Part shown: piece after piece, positions 25,959-32,647 of the stretch
How the letters are laid out: the number at the start of each line of letters is the position of its first letter
How positions within the stretch are numbered: the first letter of the stretch is position 1
Notes under the pieces: model-generated
Database searches by the model: none
What the model was told of the DNA's origin: nothing
Seen by the model: only the letters and a program-made list of their open reading frames with translations
NCBI GenBank assembly: GCA_902489745.1
Contig: CABUBB010000001.1
Location: forward strand, 124,001-188,000
Reading direction: 5' to 3'
DNA length: 64,000 nt
From: Metaruminococcus_A sp003150405
Lineage (GTDB): Bacteria; Bacillota; Clostridia; Oscillospirales; Ruminococcaceae
Made by a program: the position numbers and the translations under genes

Positions 25959-26219
25959 TTACTTCAGCAAGTCTTCTATCACGCTCAGGCGATGGAGGAT
26001 TTCGCTTCTTTCGAGTAAATCAAAAACCTTTTTCAGTTGTCGGATAAGCCGAAACGTCTTATAGATTTTCTCATCGGTTGCGGCTTTTACATCTTTTCCA
26101 AGCCCCAACCTCCGAAGATATTCCGACAGAGAAAGTCCGCAATAATATGCGTTTTCGCTGAGTTTCTCCTTCTCGGCAGGCGTTACCCGCACATTGACTC
26201 CAAGTGTTTTGCTTCTCAT
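25959..26219 (-). CDS. Small mobilization-type ribbon-helix-helix protein
   Basis: An 86-residue protein starting MRSKTLGVNVRVTPAEKEKL with a middle LSLSEYLRRLGLG. This is the ribbon-helix-helix plus hydrophobic helix pattern of plasmid mobilization (relaxosome accessory) proteins. It lies between the broken mobC and the RepA-like ATPase. DNA binding is likely; the target is unknown. Confidence 0.65.
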   Translation of the reverse strand: MRSKTLGVNVRVTPAEKEKLSENAYYCGLSLSEYLRRLGLGKDVKAATDEKIYKTFRLIRQLKKVFDLLERSEILHRLSVIEDLLK

Positions 26220-26277
26220 AAAATCTCAATCCTTTCCTTTGTTTGTGACAGCAATGACGGCTGTGACGGGCATTTCG

Positions 26278-27294
26278 CTATACCGTGATATTCCCGTCAT
26301 TTGCGTCACCGCCGTCACGGTGTATGAATTTGATTAGCCGGCTTTGTCCCGTCCGCTTGGTGCGGTACTCGATTCCGGCGGGCTCCAGCACCTCATAGTA
26401 AAACTGCCCTAAGTACTTGGTTACCACATTGGGCGTGGTTTCGGTTTCCGCCATATCTGCAATCAGCTCAGTGGCGGTTCCCACCCATTCGGTGCGATTT
26501 TTCATAAATTCCACTACCCGAAAAAGAAACTGTGGAATCTCTGCCTTACGAATTTCCTCTGAGTTTTTGCGCTCCACCAGCTCCCATTTCAGGTCCTGAA
26601 ACCGTAGGGTCAGCTCCTGATATTCCACATCCCGCCCGCAGGCAAGAAGCGTGGCGTCCCGGCTGCTTCGCTTGCGTTTGAGCACATAATTGGTGTCCGC
26701 CGCCCCGGTAATGCCGGTGGAACCGGATATCTCGTTAAACGGATCATCGCCGTCCTTCAGCTTTCGCAGATGGTGGACGAGAATAATGGAAATATCGTGC
26801 TCATTGGCGATCCGCTTGATGGAGGAGATGTCGTCGTAATCGTTGCCGTACATACCCGCTTTCCCGGCGCTTCCCTTGGAATCCCGCACCTTTTGGAGTG
26901 TGTCGATAATCACCAGCTTTGTTTTCGGGAAGTCCTCCAAGAAGTTGATGATTTCTTCTTCCAGCCCGTTCCCGATCAAACCGCAGGTCACCGATAAATG
27001 AAAACTCCGGTTTGAATCATCCGTTAAATCGAAAAGCCGGTCTTTGATTCGTCTCAGCGTATCCTCCAAGCAGAGATACAGCACATCGCAGTGCATGGTC
27101 GGGATTCCCCAAACGGGAAGTCCCTGTGATACCTGCAAGCCAAGCCACAGCATCAGCCAGCTTTTGCCGATTTTGGCGGCTCCGCTCAGAACATTTACGC
27201 CCTGCGGGATCAGGCCATCGACAATAAACATCGTCTTGCTCATCGGTGTGGACAGCAAGGTTTCTGCATCCACGGTCACTAATTTTCTTTTCAT
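26278..27294 (-). CDS. RepA-like AAA ATPase / replicative helicase
   Basis: A 338-residue RecA-fold ATPase of the AAA_25/RepA class. The Walker A motif is LSGAAKIGKSWLML (near residue 37), Walker B is KLVIIDTLQKV (near residue 125), and a sensor strand ISIILVHHLRK follows. The C-terminal third is a probable winged-helix domain. Relatives include RSF1010 RepA hexameric helicase and phage/plasmid primase-associated ATPases. With the ParB-like protein and nearby repeats it suggests the excised form replicates. No primase is visible. Confidence 0.8.
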   Translation of the reverse strand: MKRKLVTVDAETLLSTPMSKTMFIVDGLIPQGVNVLSGAAKIGKSWLMLWLGLQVSQGLPVWGIPTMHCDVLYLCLEDTLRRIKDRLFDLTDDSNRSFHLSVTCGLIGNGLEEEIINFLEDFPKTKLVIIDTLQKVRDSKGSAGKAGMYGNDYDDISSIKRIANEHDISIILVHHLRKLKDGDDPFNEISGSTGITGAADTNYVLKRKRSSRDATLLACGRDVEYQELTLRFQDLKWELVERKNSEEIRKAEIPQFLFRVVEFMKNRTEWVGTATELIADMAETETTPNVVTKYLGQFYYEVLEPAGIEYRTKRTGQSRLIKFIHRDGGDANDGNITV

Positions 27295-27401
27295 AACTAC
27301 ATCCTTTCGTTTTTGTTTGTGGACGGTTTAACCGCCGATTTTGAGGCTGCGGGGAATCTGATACGCATTGCCCCAAATCGGCGGCTGTAAACCTTGATTT
27401 T

Positions 27402-27776
27402 TCAGGCTTTTTCGGTGCCTAACGTTCCACTTCTCCGTCTGCGTTCGCTTTCGGTTTTCTGCTTTCGGTGAATTCGTTTACCGCAAGCGGTGCAGTATTT
27501 CTGCCGGTTGGAGTTCGGCACAAAAGCCTCCCCGCACTCGGCGCAGCGATATGTACGCTGCTTGAAAATCTCCGCATACAGCTCCTTTTCGGCTGGTAAA
27601 ACCGCATTACGGAAATACCGGCACAGCAGTGAATAGGAGATGGTCTGCGGACAGACGCAAGGCTCGCCGTCATCCAGCAGTAGACAATTGCCGTCATCAT
27701 AATTGGCGCAGAGCCTTTTTATCAGGCGGTTGCACCGCCTGCGCTGGGACGGCGTGAGTTCGATTCGTTCAGGCAC
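27402..27776 (-). CDS. Cysteine-rich VLP domain protein
   Basis: A 124-residue basic protein opening with LTPSQRRRCNRLIKRLCANYD. It carries Cys pairs for zinc (LLDDGEPCVCPQ; CAECGEAF; KYCTACGKRIHRKQ) and ends in an Arg-rich tail. The pattern matches the cysteine-rich VLP family found almost only in clostridial mobile elements. Function is unestablished; nucleic-acid binding is likely. The start overlaps the upstream HTH gene by 8 bases. Confidence 0.75.
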   Translation of the reverse strand: MPERIELTPSQRRRCNRLIKRLCANYDDGNCLLLDDGEPCVCPQTISYSLLCRYFRNAVLPAEKELYAEIFKQRTYRCAECGEAFVPNSNRQKYCTACGKRIHRKQKTESERRRRSGTLGTEKA

Positions 27777-28002
27777 TGGATTTCACCTCCTTTTTCTCTT
27801 CGGTCACGAAGTTTATGACGCTGACTTTCGGAATTTTGAAACTGTTGCCGATTTTAATTGCCTGCACCTCGCCGTCGGCAATCAAGTCATAGGCAAGCTG
27901 ACGGCTGATGCCCAGCATTTCCCGAAGCTGCTGGACGGTCACGATGTCCGGATATTCCGGAAACATCATCTGATAAAGCTCTTTGAGCTCCGATTTTTTC
28001 AT
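27769..28002 (-). CDS. Helix-turn-helix (excisionase-like) DNA-binding protein
   Basis: A 77-residue protein with a MerR/excisionase-type helix-turn-helix (VQQLREMLGISRQLAYDLIADG, residues about 23-44) and the wing QAIKIGNSFKIPK. It is the first gene of the minus-strand block that includes the VLP protein and the RepA-like ATPase. It may act as excisionase or repressor; sequence cannot separate these. Confidence 0.75.
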   Translation of the reverse strand: MKKSELKELYQMMFPEYPDIVTVQQLREMLGISRQLAYDLIADGEVQAIKIGNSFKIPKVSVINFVTEEKKEVKSSA

Positions 28003-28021
28003 AGCGCTTCAATCCTCCTTT

Positions 28022-28200
28022 TTTATGGCTATGTAAGGCAGATACCGGCGTGAGGATCATAGTGCCATCCGATATCTGTTGCGTTTTTCCGAATGTCGTT
28101 TTCTATCCCTGCCCCGTCAAGCGGCGTCGCCGTGCTCGCTTCTTTCAGAAGGTCGTGGCACAGTCATATCCCATTCGGATTATTATTTAATTTTCAAGGT
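28022..28200 (-). other. Unassigned stretch between the HTH gene and the repeat array
   Basis: On the minus strand a 44-codon open stretch reads CHDLLKEASTATPLDGAG and ends IGWHYDPHAGICLT before a TAG, but it has no start codon and no ribosome site. It could be the tail of a lost gene. It also holds possible leader or oriT sequence; I can name neither. Confidence 0.25.
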
Positions 28201-28214
28201 ACAGTAAGAAGGTT

Positions 28215-28921
28215 CTTTCGCTTATTCCCACTGAGAAACGACAAGTGGTAAGTCTAAATCAGAAAAATATTTGAGAATTTGAAAAGTCCTTTCACTTGTT
28301 CCCACTGGGGAGAGCAAAATTATCGGGTGTTTTTGAAAAATTTTTTGTTTTACAAAAGACCCCTTCACTCATTTGGACAAAGGGGGCCGAAATGCACACC
28401 CATTTCCGGGCTTTTTCTCGAAAATTTTTTTGAGAAAAAATTTTACCCTTCACTTATTTGGAATTACAAAGCCAAATGACACCCTATTTCACAGAAAAAA
28501 TGAGAAAATATTTTTTGTCCGGTTGCTGGATGGCTTATTTTTACTTGTCCAAAAAAGTCCCTTCACTTATTCCCACTGGGAAGAGGCAAATTCCAACCCT
28601 GTTTCAAAAAATATTTTGCTGTTTGCAAAACCCCTTCACTTGTTTGGAATTAGGAGGCTAAAACGCACCCTGTTTTCACAAAAAAATTGAAAAATATTTT
28701 TTTCGATTGAGGAACTTGATTCTGCTTGATCAAAAAGTCCCTTCACTTATTCCCACTGAGAACAGCCAAATGCACCCCCTAAATCTTAAAAAATTTTTAT
28801 CCCTTCACTTATTTGGAATTGGGATGCCAAAACGCAACCTGTTTTTCAGAAAAAATATAAAGATTTCAATAAAAAACTGTTTATCTCAAAAACATCCCTT
28901 CACTTGTTCCCACTGGGAGAG
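28215..28921. repeat. Array of nine alternating imperfect repeats in AT-rich DNA
   Basis: Nine copies of a CCCTTCACTTRTT element start near 28215, 28288, 28361, 28446, 28559, 28632, 28739, 28801 and 28896. Two versions occur: type A continues CCCACTGGGA (a TTCCCA-C-TGGGAA dyad), type B continues TGGAATT. The order is A A B B A B A B A. A weaker shared block (GCCAAA then a CACCCTGTTT-like piece) and an A/T-rich tail follow. Spacing is 62-113 bases. Short frames run through it but differ between copies, so it looks non-coding; an iteron-type origin is my best guess. Confidence 0.75.
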
Positions 28922-28962
28922 GGCATTTGGGGACGGTAATTTTGAAAAAAATGCAAAAAAAT

Positions 28963-28986
28963 ATGCCCGCCGGTTTTGGCGGGCAT
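28963..28986 (-). terminator. Terminator of the metallophosphoesterase operon
   Basis: ATGCCCGCC (28963-28971) pairs with GGCGGGCAT (28978-28986). Read on the minus strand the stem is followed by ATTTTTTTG, matching the end of the operon at 29085. Confidence 0.8.
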
Positions 28987-29084
28987 TTGTGCGTTTATAG
29001 AAAATAATGATTTGGATTGTCTGCTGTAAATTGGATAACAAAAAAATAGGCCGCTCTGCTATGAGCAACCTATTTTGGTTTTAG

Positions 29085-29783
29085 TTATTCTGTTTGCAAA
29101 ATATCGATGTCCTGAAACATGAACTGCATTTTATCAAATTCCTTTTCCGTATGGTAATGGCCGCAGTACCAGCGTTTATAATCAATCCTTTCTTCAATCC
29201 TGTCGAGCCATTCTTCCGTGCTCTTATCCACGGAACTCTGGTCAATCCCCGAAAGAAAAACTTCCGTCGGTTCATACTTTAGCGGGCAGGTATGGGAGAG
29301 TACAATGTCAATCTGATTTCCGTGCTTTGCAAGCTGCTGTTCCACATAAATCTTGATGTCCGCAGAAGGTTGTTCATTCGGGAACCACGCCCAGCCCCGT
29401 GCAAGGCGATAATATTTGTCCACGCTGTACGCCCCGCCAACGGCAATGCAAGCCTGTTCGCCGAAGCAATAAATTTCGCCATCTTTAGCAAAGAGAATGC
29501 GGGGATATTCCTCTTCATACCAAACCATTCCGCCGCAGTATTCCTTTGTCTGATAGCTCGGAATATCCGCAGGGCGCATCTCATGATTTCCGTGGATGCA
29601 GAAAGTCGTGAACGGAAAACTGTTTACAAATCTTTTGCGGACTGCGTCCTTTTCTCCTGTGTAGTAGTTGAGCCCTGCGTCGCCCAATACAATCATAACA
29701 TCCTGTTCGGTCGGTTGTATTTTGTCTGCAAAGGCAAGGTAACGGCTGAAATCGCCATGGGTGTCCCCTGTGATATAAAACAT
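29085..29783 (-). CDS. Metallophosphoesterase (calcineurin-like), distal copy
   Basis: A 232-residue calcineurin-like phosphoesterase. The metal motifs are YITGDTHGDF at the start (DxH), VMIVLGDAGLNYY (GD), CIHGNHEMRP (GNHE), SHTCPLKYEP and the late YCGHYHTEKEF (GHxH). No signal peptide. It is the last gene of a three-gene minus-strand operon. Substrates in this superfamily range from nucleotides to RNA ends and phosphoproteins, and none is indicated. Confidence 0.88.
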   Translation of the reverse strand: MFYITGDTHGDFSRYLAFADKIQPTEQDVMIVLGDAGLNYYTGEKDAVRKRFVNSFPFTTFCIHGNHEMRPADIPSYQTKEYCGGMVWYEEEYPRILFAKDGEIYCFGEQACIAVGGAYSVDKYYRLARGWAWFPNEQPSADIKIYVEQQLAKHGNQIDIVLSHTCPLKYEPTEVFLSGIDQSSVDKSTEEWLDRIEERIDYKRWYCGHYHTEKEFDKMQFMFQDIDILQTE

Positions 29784-29820
29784 AAAATCATCTCCGTTTT
29801 ACCGCTTTTCAGCGGCTTTT

Positions 29821-30336
29821 TTACGCTTGGTTCAGATACGCCTGAACATCAAACTGGAAGTCTTTGAATTCATGCGGGTGCTTTTGAGGCAGCATATCTG
29901 CCTTTTCCTGAATCTGTCCGGCAATCTTAGAAATGTCGATTCCGGAATATTCCCTTGTGGCTTTCAGAAACCACAAAATTTCGTTTCCGCTTATGGTGAA
30001 ATCAAAGCCGGTATATTTCTCCCAAAACCATTTGCCGTCCGGCACCTCCCGAATGGGCTCATGATAGGAAATCAGCAGAAAATCGTCTTTCAGGAAATGG
30101 TTGACCCATAAATTCGGGATATATTTCAAGTCCGCAACACCTTTTGCGGAGAGATATCCCCACCGCTTATAATATCTGCCGTGAACATACCACTCCGGCA
30201 AATCTTCAGGCTTTATCTTGGTGGGGTAGACCATGTCGGAAAAAAGATACCCGTCTTTATCCTTGATATATTGCATCTGATGACGAACCCAGACGATTTT
30301 CTCTATCGTATATAAATTCTTTCTAAACCTTTTCAT
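29821..30336 (-). CDS. Unknown protein between two phosphoesterases
   Basis: A 171-residue protein I do not recognise. It is rich in Trp, Tyr and Phe, has no membrane segment and no evident nucleotide-binding loop. Segments such as YVHGRYYKRWGYLSAKGVADL and a C-terminal alpha-helical part (SKIAGQIQEKADML) suggest a compact globular domain. The frame is open to 30399, but AAGGAG 7 bases before the ATG at 30336 places the start. It is co-transcribed with the two metallophosphoesterases, so it probably binds their substrate or regulates them. Confidence 0.6.
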   Translation of the reverse strand: MKRFRKNLYTIEKIVWVRHQMQYIKDKDGYLFSDMVYPTKIKPEDLPEWYVHGRYYKRWGYLSAKGVADLKYIPNLWVNHFLKDDFLLISYHEPIREVPDGKWFWEKYTGFDFTISGNEILWFLKATREYSGIDISKIAGQIQEKADMLPQKHPHEFKDFQFDVQAYLNQA

Positions 30337-30340
30337 GAGG

Positions 30341-30889
30341 TTACTCCTTCCCGGCTGAAAGCCGTTTGAAGTTTCTGTTATTCTCCTTAAGCTCGTCAAA
30401 GGTAACCGGCATCAGGCCGTTGATGTCCGCTCCGGCGTTGAGCACATTTTCCCGTGCCGCCAGCAGGGGCCAGTAATCCATGCTCGTATCGTTGTGGATA
30501 TGCCCGTGGATCATATAAGACCTTTGGGCGTGCTTCCACGTGAGTAAGGGGTAGTGGCACAGGGTCAGGGCGTGCTGCCCATCGGTGGTTTCCAGAAACT
30601 TGTCAATGCTTTCAAAATATCTCGAAATATCCGCCTTTGTCATCCATGAGCCGTCGTGATTGCCCACAATCAGGCGCTTTTTCCCCTTGAGCCGCTTTAA
30701 GATTTCTTCAAAATTGACCGACCGAAAAAACATATCACCAAGGATATATACCGTGTCGTTACCCTTTACACGGCTGTTCCAGTTTGCAATCAAAGCTTTG
30801 TCCATCTCTGCGGCGCAGGAGAAGGGACGGCCGCAAAAGCGGATGACGTTTTCGTGCCCGAAATGGGTATCCGCAGTAAAATAAATCAT
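30341..30889 (-). CDS. Metallophosphoesterase (calcineurin-like), proximal copy
   Basis: A 182-residue phosphoesterase with MIYFTADTHFGHENV at the start, DTVYILGDMFFRS, LIVGNHDGSW, LTLCHYPLLTW and MIHGHIHND metal motifs. This is the short phosphoesterase type, distinct from the downstream copy. The start at 30889 is supported by GGAGGAAGGAG; the longer frame from 30934 is not needed. It precedes the unknown 171-residue gene by 4 bases. Confidence 0.88.
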   Translation of the reverse strand: MIYFTADTHFGHENVIRFCGRPFSCAAEMDKALIANWNSRVKGNDTVYILGDMFFRSVNFEEILKRLKGKKRLIVGNHDGSWMTKADISRYFESIDKFLETTDGQHALTLCHYPLLTWKHAQRSYMIHGHIHNDTSMDYWPLLAARENVLNAGADINGLMPVTFDELKENNRNFKRLSAGKE

Positions 30890-30966
30890 GTTGCTTTTCT
30901 CCTTCCTCCAAATAAAAACAGAGCTGCCAAACACGACAGCTCTGCACGATCCTGAAATTTCTTCAA

Positions 30967-31083
30967 TTACCGTTTTCGTCTGCGCCGTATGCGTAAAAAG
31001 TTCCTATGCAGTTTTAACCCGGATTCCACGGAGGACAATCCGAGCGTAATGAGATTCGATTTTAAAATGATCGTATGCAGCAT
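30967..31083 (-). CDS. 38-residue basic peptide leading the phosphoesterase operon
   Basis: From ATG 31083 a 38-residue frame begins MLHTIILKSNLITLGL and ends in a run of Arg/Lys (RIRRRRKR). A near-perfect AAGGAGG stands before the ATG, and a strong promoter is 38 bases further up, so it is very likely translated. It resembles no family I know. It may be a real peptide or a leader that tunes the downstream genes. Confidence 0.5.
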   Translation of the reverse strand: MLHTIILKSNLITLGLSSVESGLKLHRNFLRIRRRRKR

Positions 31084-31120
31084 CGTTTTTTCCTCCTTCG
31101 GGTAGTTAGTTGTAAGGGAT

Positions 31121-31149
31121 ATGATACACGGTTTTGGGCTGTATGTCAA
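31121..31149 (-). promoter_or_regulatory. Strong promoter of the phosphoesterase operon
   Basis: On the minus strand: perfect TTGACA (31149-31144), 17-bp spacer, TATCAT (31126-31121). Confidence 0.75.
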
Positions 31150-31268
31150 ATTTGCGGTTTTGCACCGTCTCACGCAAGAAAATGTAATCGGATAGACGGC
31201 TGTTTCATGCGAAGTACAAATATCACCGGACGAAACCTGCAAAATCCACGATAAATCAGCAAAAAGCA

Positions 31269-31297
31269 TTGATTTTCTTCTCAGTCTATTGTATAAT
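31269..31297 (+). promoter_or_regulatory. Promoter of the defence operon
   Basis: TTGATT (31269-31274), 17-bp spacer, perfect TATAAT (31292-31297), 42 bases before the HTH gene at 31339. It is divergent from the phosphoesterase promoter. Confidence 0.75.
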
Positions 31298-31338
31298 TAT
31301 ACTGTGTTTTTATATCTACCCGAAAGTGAGGGCGAAAA

Positions 31339-31527
31339 ATGGATTTGAACGTAGAACGCTGGTGCTCTATGAAGGAGATTTGCGAATACCTCGGCGTCAG
31401 CCGGGACACGGTGCTCGCATGGATTGAAAAAAGAGAAATGCCCGCTACAAAAATCGGCAGGCTGTGGAAATTCAAGATAAGCGAGGTGGACGCTTGGATG
31501 AAATCCGGCGTTGCGGCGGAGAAATAA
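31339..31527 (+). CDS. Excisionase/MerR-type helix-turn-helix protein
   Basis: A 62-residue protein: SMKEICEYLGVSRDTVLAWI is the helix-turn-helix, followed by the wing KIGRLWKFKISEVDAWM. Such short HTH proteins often lead type I restriction operons and excision modules. Position right after the operon promoter suggests autoregulation of the defence genes; excisionase activity is an alternative. Confidence 0.8.
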   Translation: MDLNVERWCSMKEICEYLGVSRDTVLAWIEKREMPATKIGRLWKFKISEVDAWMKSGVAAEK

Positions 31528-31538
31528 CGGAGCACATG

Positions 31539-31745
31539 ATGGACGAACAGAGATTGAAAGCCTTTGAAGATATGCTCGCCGCCATCTTGAAGCAGTACGA
31601 TGATACAGCAGAAAAGATGGCGAAGCTCAAAGCCGAGAGCAAGGAGAAAACCGTCACCTACCGCCAGCTTTTCGCCAACAAGCTGCGACTTCAGGCGATG
31701 TTGAGTTATTACAGGACGTATGGGCTTTTAGAGAAAGAGGAATAA
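31539..31745 (+). CDS. Small helical protein of unknown function
   Basis: A 68-residue, highly charged and probably all-helical protein (LAAILKQYDDTAEKMAKLKAE, then LRLQAMLSYYRTYGLLEKEE). Coiled-coil content is likely. Tandem ATGs at 31536 and 31539; GGAG spacing favours 31539. It sits between the HTH gene and the GIY-YIG gene in the same direction. I recognise no family. Confidence 0.6.
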   Translation: MDEQRLKAFEDMLAAILKQYDDTAEKMAKLKAESKEKTVTYRQLFANKLRLQAMLSYYRTYGLLEKEE

Positions 31746-31802
31746 GATTCAGCAATCCCGAAACTACACGTAGAAAACTATGGAAAAGGCTGGAGAATGA
31801 CT

Positions 31803-32633
31803 ATGGCGATCAGCAAAAAACTTGAGATTATATATCATAACGGGCAACCGGATGGTATTCGTTCCATCCGCCGAAATCTTTCTACCATGACGACTTATGT
31901 CATTCCCCGCCCACTGCTTTCCGAAGCAAAGAATATTTCCGGTATCCACCGTCCGGGAATTTATTATTTGATCAACGAAAATGACGAAAATAAAATCGCT
32001 CAGCTTTATATCGGGCAGACACGCAATGGTATTGCGCGTCTGGATGACCACAATCGTTCCAAAGATTTCTGGAATAAGGCGATTATGTTTCTTGCCGAGA
32101 ACAAAACATTTACGCTGGATATGATCAGCGGCCTTGAAAAATTTGCGATTATAAAAGCACAGGAATCCAAACGATATAAAGTCGAAAATACTGTGATTCC
32201 AAAATACGAGATCGACGAATACGACCTTGCAGCAGTAGAAGAAATTTACGATGAAATCCAGTTCATTATGGCAACACAGGGTTATAAGCTGGATGATGCG
32301 AAAGCCACGTTGAACGAAGCTGAAATTTTACATACAACACGCAACGGCATTGCCGCTTTTGGCGCTTACGATGGCGAAAAATTCGAGGTGCTGGAAGGCT
32401 CACAGATCAATATGAAGAAACCCGCCCACTTGCCAAAGTATAACCGCCAACGGGAAGAGTTGTTTGCAAAACAGTCCATCGTAAAAACCGAAGATAGATA
32501 TATTTTGAAAATCACACTGGAATTCAATACGCCGAGCGGTGCCAGCGATTTTGTCCTCGGCGGTTCCACAAACGGCTGGGTCGAGTGGAAAAATAAAGAC
32601 GGTAAAACTTTAGATGAGTTGTATAGAAAATAG
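31803..32633 (+). CDS. GIY-YIG nuclease-like protein with DUF4357 domain
   Basis: A 276-residue protein. An N-terminal GIY-YIG-type fold is suggested by PGIYYLINE and QLYIGQTRNGIARLDDHNRS, with a conserved Asn/Glu region later (LEKFAIIKAQ). The C-terminal DUF4357 part contains ARNG-like TTRNGIAAFGAYDGEKF and VLEGSQI. Such proteins accompany type I restriction loci; whether they cut DNA or regulate is not known. GGAG 7 bases before the ATG at 31803 decides the start over an ATG at 31797. HsdR follows 14 bases after the stop. Confidence 0.75.
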   Translation: MAISKKLEIIYHNGQPDGIRSIRRNLSTMTTYVIPRPLLSEAKNISGIHRPGIYYLINENDENKIAQLYIGQTRNGIARLDDHNRSKDFWNKAIMFLAENKTFTLDMISGLEKFAIIKAQESKRYKVENTVIPKYEIDEYDLAAVEEIYDEIQFIMATQGYKLDDAKATLNEAEILHTTRNGIAAFGAYDGEKFEVLEGSQINMKKPAHLPKYNRQREELFAKQSIVKTEDRYILKITLEFNTPSGASDFVLGGSTNGWVEWKNKDGKTLDELYRK

Positions 32634-32647
32634 GAGGATTGGGGTTT

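Noticed and set aside
28215..28921. Possible CRISPR array
   Set aside because: Repeats are degenerate, of two types, unevenly spaced, and the intervals share sequence; no cas genes are in the window.
28279..29000. Several short plus-strand frames running through the repeat array
   Set aside because: They translate the same DNA repeat in different frames and have AT-rich low-complexity sequence and no ribosome sites; the DNA repeat explains them.
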